Position numbers and translations under genes: made by a program
Part shown: positions 23,739 to 32,591 of the stretch, in pieces
Numbering within the stretch: position 1 is the stretch's first letter
Layout of the letters: each line of letters begins with the position of its first letter
Notes under the pieces: model-generated
Told to the model about the DNA's origin: nothing
What the model saw: the letters and a program-made list of their open reading frames with translations, nothing else
The model's database searches: none
From: a bacterium
GTDB taxonomy: Bacteria > Hydrothermota > UBA3073 > JACQXS01 > JAGMCI01
Length of the DNA stretch: 43,877 bases
Reading direction: 5' to 3'
Assembly (NCBI GenBank): GCA_030018315.1
Contig: JASEGA010000017.1
Coordinates: forward strand, 1-43,877

Positions 23739-24788
23739 TTATTCTATTCTTTTCTTTAATTTTTCTACCCAAGCAGTTATTGATTTAATAAGTTGCTCCC
23801 GTGTTTCTAAATAAGTTTCTATGGTTCCCCCTATGGGGTCTTTAATTCCACCGGGTGCAATAACACGGGTCTTAAATTTTGCTTCAGGAAATAAGCTAAT
23901 AACTTCGTCTTTTTGTGCCTCGTCCGCAGTTAGGATAAGGTCAGCCCAATTTATAAGTGATTGAGAGATTGGTTTTGAGTAGTAAGAGCTAATGTCAACC
24001 TCTATTTCTTTCATCACTTGAATTGTTGACTCAGTAGGTAGTTCTCCATAAGTTCCATGAATACCACAGGCGTCAACTTCTACTGATGGAAGTAGTTTTT
24101 TAAGAATTCCCATAGCCATTGGAGACCTGCATCTATTTGCTGAGCAGACAAAGAGTACACAAAAATTAACTCCTTTCCCTAATTTAATATATCGTTTTGT
24201 AACAGATTCAAGTTCAAGTATTCCAACCTTCCCTTTTCTTAATAGTGTAGGGGTTTGATTAATCAAACCCCTACTTACATCAATGATTGTAGAAGGAAGT
24301 CCCCACTTACATCTTCCTTGAATAACAAAATCTGGCTCAATATTCATTTCTAAGTGGTCTGTTGGGGGTGTTGTACCTTCAATGTTTGCACTTGTAGTTG
24401 CAAGTGGTTTGTTATATTGGCGTAAAAGATTGAGTACAAATTCATTGTCCGGTATTCTTATTCCTACCGTATAATCAGATGTAGGGATAGGTACATTTCT
24501 TTTTGCATTAAAAATAATAGTTAGCCCACCGGGCCAGAATTTTTCCACAAGTCTTGTTGCAGTTATTGTAACTTTAGGTACATATTTTTTAAGTTTAGAT
24601 TTGTCGCTAATAAAAAGGATAAGCGGTTTATCTAACGACCTTTGCTTTAGTTTATATATTCTATCTATTGCAATTTGATTATATGCATCACAGCCAATTC
24701 CATATACAGTATCTGTAGGAAATCCAATTATACCATCATGTTTAAGGACTTGTATTGCGCTTTCTATTAACTTAGTATTTTTATTCAT
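23739..24788 (-). CDS. Fusion: Sua5/TsaC threonylcarbamoyl-AMP synthase + low-molecular-weight protein phosphatase
   Basis: The N-terminal half (about residues 1-200) is a Sua5/YrdC domain (FPTDTVYGIGCDA, KLKQRSLDKPL, TTSANIEG), which makes threonylcarbamoyl-AMP for t6A37 of tRNA. The C-terminal half is a low-molecular-weight phosphatase with the CX5R loop VCSANRCRSP (C215, R221) and the acid Asp in GGIKDPIGG (D317). In Bacillus the separate genes ywlC and ywlE are near neighbours, and YwlE is an arginine phosphatase, so the second half may act on protein phospho-arginine. I use the ATG at 24788, because a promoter (24802-24829) lies inside the longer frame that opens at 24857. A palindrome-encoded GLINQTPT (174-181) extends a loop of the Sua5 domain. 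Confidence 0.9.
   Translation of the reverse strand: MNKNTKLIESAIQVLKHDGIIGFPTDTVYGIGCDAYNQIAIDRIYKLKQRSLDKPLILFISDKSKLKKYVPKVTITATRLVEKFWPGGLTIIFNAKRNVPIPTSDYTVGIRIPDNEFVLNLLRQYNKPLATTSANIEGTTPPTDHLEMNIEPDFVIQGRCKWGLPSTIIDVSRGLINQTPTLLRKGKVGILELESVTKRYIKLGKGVNFCVLFVCSANRCRSPMAMGILKKLLPSVEVDACGIHGTYGELPTESTIQVMKEIEVDISSYYSKPISQSLINWADLILTADEAQKDEVISLFPEAKFKTRVIAPGGIKDPIGGTIETYLETREQLIKSITAWVEKLKKRIE
24247..24274. repeat. 28-bp perfect palindrome inserted in frame in the Sua5 domain
   Basis: The arms run from GTAGGGG to CCCCTAC around the core GGGTTTGATTAATCAAACCC. It combines the outer ends of the dprA and intergenic palindromes with the core of the prmC palindrome, so all belong to one family. 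It is read as GLINQTPT. Confidence 0.9.
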
Positions 24789-24801
24789 TTTGTCGTTACT
24801 A

Positions 24802-24829
24802 ATTGTACCACATTTTTCAAATTTGTCAA
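24802..24829 (-). promoter_or_regulatory. Promoter of the Sua5-phosphatase gene
   Basis: On the minus strand the sequence is TTGACA, 16 bp, TACAAT. The ATG at 24788 is 13 bases after the -10, so the leader is about seven nt or less. This places the true start downstream of the longest possible frame. Confidence 0.65.
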
Positions 24830-24850
24830 TTTTTGTGAATGCTTTTTTAT

Positions 24851-24884
24851 TTGACAAATAGAAGAAATTGACTTACATTATAAA
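24851..24884 (+). promoter_or_regulatory. Possible promoter of the MBL hydrolase gene
   Basis: TTGACA is at 24851-24856. A -10 could be TACATT at 24874-24879 (17-bp spacer) or TATAAA at 24879-24884. Either puts the start site at or next to the ATG at 24888. Confidence 0.45.
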
Positions 24885-24887
24885 ATT

Positions 24888-25628
24888 ATGGAAGTAGTTT
24901 TTATAGGTACAGGGTGTGGTGTCCCATCAAACCAAAGGAGCTCACCTTGTATATTAATACGAGTAGGAAAAGATAATTTATTGTTTGACACAGGACCGGG
25001 GAGCCTTAGAAAACTATTTGAAGCTGGCTTTACTTACAAAGATATCGGGTATCTCCTATACACTCATTTTCATGTAGACCATATTGCTGACCTTGCTCCG
25101 TTCCTTTTTGCGTCTAAATACACTGAAAATTTAAGAGAAAAAGATTTATATATTATAGGTCCCAAGGGAATTAAAAGATTTTATCAAAAATTGCTCAACC
25201 TTTATGGGGAGCAGATTCAGTCCTTACATTATAATGTAAAATTAATTGATGAGAATAAATTTTCTACTTCTAACTGGAAAATAAGCACAGTAAGCCTTCC
25301 ACATACACCTGAATCCATAGGTTATAGAGTTACAGACCGAAGGAAGAGGGTAATAGTATACTCTGGAGATACTGAATACTCTGCTACTCTTGTTGAGCTT
25401 GCACGTGGTTCAGACCTCCTTATCCTTGAGTGCTCCTTTCCAGTCTCCACTCCCGGTCATCTTTATCCTGGACTTGCAGGTAGGATAGCAAAGGAAGCAG
25501 GGGCAAAACAGCTTATTCTTACACATCTTTATCCAATATGCGAACCATATGACTTGCTTTCACCTATTCGGGCAGAATTTAGTGGGAAGGTTGCTATAGC
25601 TCAAGACCTTATGAGAGTGAAAGTGTGA
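24888..25628 (+). CDS. MBL-fold hydrolase, RNase Z-like
   Basis: The 246-aa protein is a metallo-beta-lactamase with the zinc motif THFHVDH (H60, H62, D64, H65), a later HTPESIGYRV His, YSGDTEYS Asp and THLYP His, as in the RNase Z/ElaC group. It opens with VVFIGTGCGVPSNQRSSP, typical of that group. RNase Z trims tRNA 3' ends. The protein is shorter than the roughly 300-aa RNase Z and I cannot see the flexible exosite arm, so it may act on another phosphodiester. It is divergent from the Sua5 fusion, which also serves tRNA. Confidence 0.85.
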   Translation: MEVVFIGTGCGVPSNQRSSPCILIRVGKDNLLFDTGPGSLRKLFEAGFTYKDIGYLLYTHFHVDHIADLAPFLFASKYTENLREKDLYIIGPKGIKRFYQKLLNLYGEQIQSLHYNVKLIDENKFSTSNWKISTVSLPHTPESIGYRVTDRRKRVIVYSGDTEYSATLVELARGSDLLILECSFPVSTPGHLYPGLAGRIAKEAGAKQLILTHLYPICEPYDLLSPIRAEFSGKVAIAQDLMRVKV

Positions 25629-25707
25629 CGCTGCTCATTGTATAGATTGAGAGTGTTGCGAATTAAATATATGTGGCATAAAAGTTAATTTTATACCAGG
25701 AGGAAAA

Positions 25708-27149
25708 ATGTTCAAAAATATATGTTTGATAGCAGTTCTTAGTATTGTATATACTAAACTCTCTTTAGGAGACTGGACACTACCTGAGCCTGTAGCAGTG
25801 AGTCCAACCAACGACTTTGGAGTTACACTTACTTTGGATAATTCAAATCATATCTGGACAGCATGGTATACATTTTATGATGGAGAATATTTTGGTTCTA
25901 TTGCTCCTGTTGTGACTTACTTCAATGGAGAATCTTGGGTTACTCCTGTACAAATGAGCCCCGCATTTGGGATTAATGAGTATTGGTTTGAACGAGTTAA
26001 GCCTGGGATAGCAAAAGATTATCTAAATAATATCTGGCTTTCTTGGGCACCTTATAGGGAAGCTGTCAAACAAGAATTTGGAGTGTGGACAAGCTATTAT
26101 AATGGGTCTAACTGGAGTACTCCTTTAGGGATAAACGATTATGGTGAAGGGCGGGTTCCACTTGAATTTAACAAAGCTACCAATAAACTTGTCCTTGCTT
26201 TTGAAATTGGAGGGTACCAGAACATGACTAATTTTACTTCTCTTTATCTTACCTCATTTGATGGAGATACATGGTCTATACCTTGCTGTATTGCTCAGGG
26301 ATGGAGTGATTATGTTTCAGGAAATTGGGAAACTTTTGGTAAAGCATCTTTAGCAAGCACTGGGTCTTTAATATGGGTGGGTTTTGAAGATTGGGGAAGA
26401 TTTTATTATCCGGATTCCTCTTTTTTTCACGCTGTTTATGTAGGTTGCTCCAATCTGCAAAGTGGCAGTTTTGTCCCAGAGTGGAGTCACGATGGAGAGG
26501 AATGCGATATTACAAGTGATCCTTATGGAAATATTTGGGTGAGCTTTGTAGATAGTGGTGCGGTTTATACAGCATATAGAGATACCGCTGGCTTCTGGTC
26601 TATTATTCCATCTGTAATTCAGGGGGCAAACTTTTCTTCCATTACAGTAGATATAACAGGTCGAGTATGGCTCACCGTGAATTCTTCTAATGATATATGG
26701 GTAACTTATTGGACAGGGGTAGGATGGGCAGAACTTCAGCCTATTACTTCTGACACCGTTGAGGATTCTCATCCGGAGATAATTGGAGACGCTTCTGGAA
26801 GGATGTGGGTGTTATGGGAGAGAGGCGGTGATATTTATTATTCTACTTCATTTGAAGGTATTGAAGAATCCAATTTAATATCTACATACTCCGCCCCATT
26901 TTTGGCCCTATATCCTAACCCCGCCTCCTCTGAAGTGTGTATATCCTATTTAATTCCGAGTCTGGAAGGGTAGAGCTCAATGTCTATAATCTCGGAGGAA
27001 AGAAAATAAAGATGCTCATCTCCGATTTCTTTGATACAGGTGAGAGGAAAATCATTTGGGATACAAGAGATATATCTCAAGGTATTTACTTCTTAAAACT
27101 TAAGTTCAACGATACTTATGTTGTGAAGAAACTTCTGGTATTAAGATAG
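25708..27149 (+). pseudogene. Secreted beta-propeller-like protein with frameshift in the C-terminal sorting domain
   Basis: The frame starts at ATG 25708 after an AGGAGG ribosome site, with a signal peptide (MFKNICLIAVLSIVYTKLSL). Repeats around NIWLSWAP, GNIWVSFVDSG, GRVWLTVNSSNDIWVTY and GRMWVLWERGGDIYYS suggest a beta-propeller. The sorting domain begins (LALYPNPASSEVCISYLIPS) and hits TAG at 26971-26973. One base missing near 26957-26960 puts it back in frame as ESGRVELNVYNLGGKKIKML ... GIYFLKLKFND, ending at 27149. Without the domain the protein would probably be exported to the periplasm but not sorted to the surface. A sequencing or assembly error is possible. Confidence 0.8.
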
Positions 27150-27173
27150 ATTTGCAACCTTAGTTCTAAAGTC

Positions 27174-28331
27174 TTGGTTATCTTAGGTATTGACGAAGCT
27201 GGTAGAGGCCCTGTAGTGGGTCCGCTTGTAGTTTGTGGAGTTGTTTGTGCTGAAGAAGAGGCGAGTAGATTAAAAGAAGCAGGAGTGAGGGACTCCAAAA
27301 CTCTCACTCGTGAGCAGAGAGAAAAACTTGTTCCAATTATTAAATCCATTATCCAAGAGTTCCGGATAATAAAGATTCCTCCCAATGAGATAGACAGGGA
27401 AAACTTAAATGAGGTTGAAATAAAAGCTATGTCAACTTTAATTCAGTGGGCTCGAGTTAGAAAAGTTATCCTTGATGTTCCTGCCAATACTAAAGGAATT
27501 AAAAAATATTGCAATAAGATAAAACAACTTATCCATGACTCAGAGGTTGAGATAATTGGAGAGCCACACGCTGATTCAACTTATCCTATAGTTAGTGCTG
27601 CAAGTATTTTAGCAAAAGTAGCAAGAGACTGGGAAATTGATGAATTACATAAAAAATATGGTGATTTTGGGTCAGGCTACCCGGCAGACCCCAAAACCAG
27701 AAAATTTGTCCAAGAATGGTATAAGACACCCGGAATAGTTAGAAGGAAGTGGCTGACTTGTGCAGAAATTCTTGTTACAACTGGCAAGATTATAGTTATA
27801 GGGGCACGGGATACGGGCAAGACTGAGTTTTGTAAAAAGCTTGTAAACCTGGGCTTAAATAGAGGGTATAAGGTAGGGGTTATGGATTTAGATATTGGCC
27901 AATCTCACATAGGAGCACCTGGGAGTTTAGGGTTTGGTATAGCCTACAAGAAAATAAGAGATTTAAGCCATATACCACCAACCATTGTTTATCCTGTAGG
28001 TACACTTTCACCTGCTGGGCATAGTGAAAAAATTCTTACTGGAATTAAATATATGCTACACAAAATTCCAGCCTCTATTAATTTCCTCGTAATTGATACA
28101 ACAGGTTATGTAAATGGAATGGATGCTTTGAAATTAAAGATACAAAAGGTAAAACTTATAAATCCTGATAGGATTGTTTTCCTTGAGCGTAATACTGAAC
28201 TTGACCAACTTGCAGTAGCATTGGGGCCGAGAGAGATTTATAGATTTTCCATCTCATCAAAAGTAAGCAAGAAATCAAAATCTAAAAGGAAGAAATTTGT
28301 TGACAGAAAGCTAAAATTTAACTATATTTAA
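27174..28331 (+). CDS. Fusion: archaeal-type RNase HII + Clp1/Grc3-type polynucleotide 5'-kinase
   Basis: Residues about 1-198 are RNase HII: GIDEAGRGP (D7, E8), the DSK motif (40-42), D101 and D134 (HADSTYPIVSAASILAKVARD). The blocks YGDFGSGYPADPKTRKF and IVRRKW are typical of archaeal RNase HII. Residues about 203-385 form a P-loop kinase: Walker A GARDTGKT (G210-T217), then MDLDIGQSHIGAPGSLGFG (D238, D240), the pattern of the Clp1/Nol9/Grc3 family that phosphorylates RNA or DNA 5'-OH ends, then FLVIDTTGYVNG, a Walker B-like strand. The tail is Lys-rich (SKKSKSKRKKF). RNase HII cuts at ribonucleotides in DNA and leaves 5'-phosphate, so the kinase must serve 5'-OH ends from another source. 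The start is a TTG; rpoA follows after 20 bp. I do not know this fusion from the literature. Confidence 0.88.
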   Translation: MVILGIDEAGRGPVVGPLVVCGVVCAEEEASRLKEAGVRDSKTLTREQREKLVPIIKSIIQEFRIIKIPPNEIDRENLNEVEIKAMSTLIQWARVRKVILDVPANTKGIKKYCNKIKQLIHDSEVEIIGEPHADSTYPIVSAASILAKVARDWEIDELHKKYGDFGSGYPADPKTRKFVQEWYKTPGIVRRKWLTCAEILVTTGKIIVIGARDTGKTEFCKKLVNLGLNRGYKVGVMDLDIGQSHIGAPGSLGFGIAYKKIRDLSHIPPTIVYPVGTLSPAGHSEKILTGIKYMLHKIPASINFLVIDTTGYVNGMDALKLKIQKVKLINPDRIVFLERNTELDQLAVALGPREIYRFSISSKVSKKSKSKRKKFVDRKLKFNYI

Positions 28332-28351
28332 AATCTAAAGGAGGTAGATTT

Positions 28352-29329
28352 ATGAAACTTTTGCCTTTAAAGATGCCAGAGAAAATAGAAATCTTGGAAC
28401 GGGCTAATAATTATGGTAAATTCTTCTTATCGCCACTTGAGAGAGGGTTTGGTATTACTATTGGAAATGCATTGAGGAGAGTCCTTTTATCGTCAATCCA
28501 AGGGTCTGCTATCTCAGCAGTAAAAATTGATGGAGTATTGCATGAATTTTCTACAATTCCTGGAGTTTATGAAGATGTTCCGGAAATTATTCTTAATTTA
28601 AAACGTGTAAGGATAAAACTATTAAATAAACTTGAAAAGAAATTTCTTCTTTCTATTAAGAAAAAAGGAATCGTAAAAGCTTCTAATATTAAGATAGACA
28701 ACACCTGTAAGATAATAAATCCAGACCAACTTATACTAACTGTAACAGATGATATAAAGCCTTTCAATATAGAGCTCACAGTGACTTCTGGTAGAGGATA
28801 TGTTCCTTCCGAGTTCTTAAAAAAAGATGATGCCCCAATTGGCACAATATTTATTGATGCATTTTATTCACCTGTAACAAAGGTAAATTATAAAGTAGGA
28901 AATACTCGTATAGAGAAGCGAACAGACTACGATACTCTGACTCTCGAAGTTTGGACAGATGGCGGGATTTCGCCTGAGTATGCAGTTGGTTTAAGCGCTT
29001 TAATTTTAAAAGAGCATATTAACCTATTTGAAAATTTGAGAAGAGAAGAGAAGATTGAAAGGATTAAAGAGATAGACGAAAAGGAGAAAGAGTTCCGCAA
29101 GATATTGGCAATAAAAATATCAGACCTTGAACTTTCTGTTAGGGCTTCTAATTGCCTAAAAAATGCTAAGATTGAAACTCTTGGCGACTTGGTTAAAAAA
29201 ACGGAAGCCGAAATGCTTGAGTATCCAAATTTTGGAAGAAAATCACTTGCCGAGTTAGTCGATTTACTGAAAAAATATGGTCTTTCATTTGGTATGAGTT
29301 TATTAAAAGGTAATAAGAGAGAAAAATGA
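28352..29329 (+). CDS. rpoA: RNA polymerase alpha subunit
   Basis: The 325-aa protein has the assembly domain (NYGKFFLSPLERGFGITIGN, LRRVLLSSIQGSAIS, about 1-230) and the C-terminal DNA- and activator-binding domain (LSVRASNCLKNAKIETLGDL ... FGRKSLAELVDLLKKYGL, about 250-320). It starts after an AAAGGAGG ribosome site. The usual upstream neighbours (rpsM, rpsK, rpsD) are absent; the RNase HII-kinase gene takes their place. Its stop overlaps the rplQ start (ATGA). Confidence 0.97.
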   Translation: MKLLPLKMPEKIEILERANNYGKFFLSPLERGFGITIGNALRRVLLSSIQGSAISAVKIDGVLHEFSTIPGVYEDVPEIILNLKRVRIKLLNKLEKKFLLSIKKKGIVKASNIKIDNTCKIINPDQLILTVTDDIKPFNIELTVTSGRGYVPSEFLKKDDAPIGTIFIDAFYSPVTKVNYKVGNTRIEKRTDYDTLTLEVWTDGGISPEYAVGLSALILKEHINLFENLRREEKIERIKEIDEKEKEFRKILAIKISDLELSVRASNCLKNAKIETLGDLVKKTEAEMLEYPNFGRKSLAELVDLLKKYGLSFGMSLLKGNKREK

Positions 29330-29763
29330 GGCATAATAAAAAAGTTCGTAAACTTGGTAGACCGAGAGATGCTCGGCGTGCCTTACTCTCAAATCTTGTT
29401 CGCTCAATCTTTACCCATTACGGAATTGTAACTACTCTTTCTAAGGCAAAGGAGGCAAGCAGATTAATTTCACGGCTGATAACTTTTGCTAAAATAGGAA
29501 GTACGTCTGCAAGAAGGGAAGTATTTGCACATTTACAAGATAAGAAAATTGTACAAAAACTATTTAACGACATTGCACCAAGATTTGCTGACCGAAAAGG
29601 AGGTTATACAAGGATTATCCGTCTTGGTCCAAGGAAAGGTGATGGTGCAAAGATGTCATTACTTGAACTAATAGGATTTGAAGGAGAACGCAAAAAGAAG
29701 CAAGAAGAGCTTGAAGAGAGACGTAAAGAACGTGAAGAAAAAGAATTAAGAGGTGTAGAATGA
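29326..29763 (+). CDS. rplQ: 50S ribosomal protein L17
   Basis: The first approximately 115 residues match L17 (MRHNKKVRKLGRPRDARRAL, LVRSIFTHYGIVTTLSKAKE, GGYTRIIRLGPRKGDGAKMS). A charged tail of about 30 residues (GERKKKQEELEERRKEREEK) extends it beyond the typical bacterial length and probably forms a helix. It overlaps both rpoA and ppdK by ATGA, so the three are tightly coupled. Confidence 0.97.
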   Translation: MRHNKKVRKLGRPRDARRALLSNLVRSIFTHYGIVTTLSKAKEASRLISRLITFAKIGSTSARREVFAHLQDKKIVQKLFNDIAPRFADRKGGYTRIIRLGPRKGDGAKMSLLELIGFEGERKKKQEELEERRKEREEKELRGVE

Positions 29764-32435
29764 AGTACGTCTATTTCTTTGGTGATGGTAAAGCTGATGG
29801 AAGTGCAGAGTTCAGAGATTTACTTGGTGGTAAGGGGGCAGATTTACATGAAATGACCCGACTTGGTCTACCTGTGCCACCTGGGTTTACTATATGTACA
29901 GATGTGTGTAGATACTATTATGAGCATAATAAGACCTATCCGGATGGACTTAAAGAAGAAGTAAGCAACAACATCTCTAAAGTTGAAGAAGTAATAGGTA
30001 GAAAATTTGGTGACCCAGAGAATCCTCTACTATTTTCAGTCCGCTCAGGGGCAAAAGTCTCAATGCCAGGAATGATGGATACTGTTCTTAATATTGGATT
30101 AAATGACAGAACTGCATGTGGACTTATATCTCAGACAAAAAACACAAAGTTTGCCTACGATTGTGAGCGAAGATTAATTCAGATGTATGGGAGTGTGGTT
30201 TTGGGAGTTCCTCACGAAGAATTTGAAAAATTGCTTAGCGCTAAGAAGAGAGAAAAAAAAGTTTCACAAGATACAGAACTTACCTCGGAGGATTGGAATG
30301 CACTTATCATCCAGTATAAAAATCTCATTAAAAAATATACTCATCATGATTTTCCTTCTAATCCTTTAGAGCAACTTTGGGGAGCTATTGGGTCAGTTTT
30401 TGAATCCTGGAACAACAAAAGAGCTATTGAATACAGGAAGATACACGGGATTCCCGGTGATTGGGGAACTGCAGTAAATGTTCAAACAATGGTTTACGGT
30501 AATATGGGAGAGACATCGGGGACAGGCGTGGCGTTTACTCGTAATCCAGCTACAGGTGAGAATGTATTTTATGGTGAATGGCTTAGAAACGCACAAGGTG
30601 AGGATGTAGTTGCTGGAATAAGGACACCTCACCCAATAAATGTCTTGCAAAAAGGAGATAGTGAGCTACCTTCATTAGAAGAAGAAATGCCAAAAGTTTA
30701 TTCTGAACTTCTTAATATAAGGGAAAAGCTTGAACGCCATTATCGTGATATCCAGGATATTGAATTTACAATAGAACAAGGCAAACTATGGATGCTACAG
30801 ACAAGGAGGGGCAAGCGCACTCCACTCTCTGCAGTTAAGGTAGCAGTGGATATGGTTGAGGAAGGGTTAATTACTAAAGAAGAGGCAGTGCAGAGAGTTA
30901 ACCCATCTGATATAGATTTTCTTCTCCACCCGATGATAGATCCAAATGCAAAACTTAATGTCCTTGCCCAGGGACTACCGGCTTCTCCGGGAGCTGCATC
31001 AGGCAGGATAGTCTTTAGTCCAGAAGATGCAGTTAAGGCGAAGGAGAGGAATGAACCTTCTATTCTTGTAAGATTTGAGACTTCACCTGAAGATATAGCA
31101 GGGATGGCAAGTTGTGAAGGTATACTAACACAGCGCGGTGGAATGACATCCCATGCAGCAGTTGTTGCCAGAGGGATGGGGAAGCCGTGTATAGTAGGGT
31201 GTGAGTCTATATCAATAGACTATCAACTTGAAGAGTTTAAAACAGGTCATGAAGTCATTAAGAAAGGCGATGTTATTACAATAGATGGTGGTACTGGAAG
31301 AGTGATTAAAGGTGATGTCCCAAAAGTACGTGCCTCTCTGAAAGGAGAATTTGGTAAATTACTTAGCTATGCGGATGAGGTGAGAAAATTAGGAGTAAGG
31401 GCAAACGCTGATACACCTGAGGATGCAAAGGTAGCACGCGAATTTGGTGCTGAAGGGATAGGACTATGCAGGACTGAGCATATGTTTTTTGGAAAAGACA
31501 GAATTAAAGCTATGAGAGAGATGATACTCGCTGATAATACTGAGCAGAGAAAACGAGCACTATCTAAACTTCTCCCAATGCAATGTGATGACTTCAAAGG
31601 TATATTTAAAGAGATGGATGGCTTACCAGTGATAATAAGGACACTTGACCCACCACTTCATGAATTTTTGCCGCACAAAGCTGAACAAATTAAAGAACTT
31701 GCTAATGAAATGAAAGTGTCTGAAGCCAAACTCAAAGAGAAAATTGCGAGCCTTTCAGAGCTCAATCCAATGCTTGGACATCGTGGGTGTAGGCTTGGTG
31801 TATCTTATCCTGAGATTACTGAAATGCAAGCACGTGCCATATTTGAGGCAGTATATGAAGTTAAAAACCAAGGTATAGAAGCTATACCTGAAATTATGAT
31901 TCCTGTCTTATCAGAAGCGAAGGAGTTTGAAAATCAAAAAGAGATAGTAGATAGAGTAGCACATGAAGTTATGGAAAAATACGGTGTAAAATTCAAATAC
32001 CTTGTTGGAACAATGATAGAAATACCGAGAGCCGCATTAACTGCAGACCAAATAGCAAAATCTGCCGATTTCTTCTCATATGGGACAAATGACTTAACTC
32101 AGACAACTTTTGGTTTTTCAAGAGATGATGTAGGTAAAATCCTTCCAGATTATATTAAAAAAGGCATATTAAAATACGACCCATTTCAACGCATAGATGA
32201 AGATGGAGTAGGTGTTCTTGTGCGTATAGGGATAGAACGAGGACGTTCTACAAAGCCAGACTTAGAAATAGGAATATGTGGAGAGCACGGAGGTGAGCCG
32301 CATTCAGTAGAATTTTGTCATCGTGTAGGTATGGATTATGTTAGCTGTTCCCCTTATCGTGTTCCTATAGCACGACTCGCAGCTGCACAAGCAGTATTGA
32401 GAGAAAAAAATAAAGGGGGAGAAGATGCGGAATAA
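29760..32435 (+). CDS. ppdK: Pyruvate, phosphate dikinase
   Basis: PPDK interconverts pyruvate, ATP and Pi with PEP, AMP and PPi; in anaerobes it often serves PPi-linked glycolysis or gluconeogenesis. The 891-aa protein has the ATP-grasp start (LGGKGADLHEMTRLGLPVPP), the phosphohistidine loop GGMTSHAAVVARGMGKPC (H465) and the PEP/pyruvate barrel (GHRGCRLGVSYPEI, GTNDLTQTTFGFSRDD, GICGEHGGEPHSVEF with the catalytic Cys). It is complete. Its start overlaps the rplQ stop, so a central metabolic enzyme is translated from the rpoA-rplQ message, an unusual arrangement. Confidence 0.97.
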   Translation: MKYVYFFGDGKADGSAEFRDLLGGKGADLHEMTRLGLPVPPGFTICTDVCRYYYEHNKTYPDGLKEEVSNNISKVEEVIGRKFGDPENPLLFSVRSGAKVSMPGMMDTVLNIGLNDRTACGLISQTKNTKFAYDCERRLIQMYGSVVLGVPHEEFEKLLSAKKREKKVSQDTELTSEDWNALIIQYKNLIKKYTHHDFPSNPLEQLWGAIGSVFESWNNKRAIEYRKIHGIPGDWGTAVNVQTMVYGNMGETSGTGVAFTRNPATGENVFYGEWLRNAQGEDVVAGIRTPHPINVLQKGDSELPSLEEEMPKVYSELLNIREKLERHYRDIQDIEFTIEQGKLWMLQTRRGKRTPLSAVKVAVDMVEEGLITKEEAVQRVNPSDIDFLLHPMIDPNAKLNVLAQGLPASPGAASGRIVFSPEDAVKAKERNEPSILVRFETSPEDIAGMASCEGILTQRGGMTSHAAVVARGMGKPCIVGCESISIDYQLEEFKTGHEVIKKGDVITIDGGTGRVIKGDVPKVRASLKGEFGKLLSYADEVRKLGVRANADTPEDAKVAREFGAEGIGLCRTEHMFFGKDRIKAMREMILADNTEQRKRALSKLLPMQCDDFKGIFKEMDGLPVIIRTLDPPLHEFLPHKAEQIKELANEMKVSEAKLKEKIASLSELNPMLGHRGCRLGVSYPEITEMQARAIFEAVYEVKNQGIEAIPEIMIPVLSEAKEFENQKEIVDRVAHEVMEKYGVKFKYLVGTMIEIPRAALTADQIAKSADFFSYGTNDLTQTTFGFSRDDVGKILPDYIKKGILKYDPFQRIDEDGVGVLVRIGIERGRSTKPDLEIGICGEHGGEPHSVEFCHRVGMDYVSCSPYRVPIARLAAAQAVLREKNKGGEDAE

Positions 32436-32591
32436 AAAGTTCAGCATCTCTTTAAGTAATATATCTAAAACCATGTCTAAGATAGAAAGTTTCCCTAACA
32501 CTCACCAAATCAAAAACTATAATCCAAGAAGTATTGAGTATATCTAAGAAAGCTAAGCGACAAAGATTTTAATCTTTCTGAATGACCAAAA

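Noticed and set aside
24789-24857. Longer N-terminus for the Sua5-phosphatase fusion
   Set aside because: The extension would translate through a TTGACA-16-TACAAT promoter, and Sua5 homology begins just after the ATG at 24788.
26955-26975. Programmed ribosomal frameshift in the cargo gene
   Set aside because: I see no slippery heptamer or downstream hairpin or pseudoknot; an indel or sequencing error is more likely.
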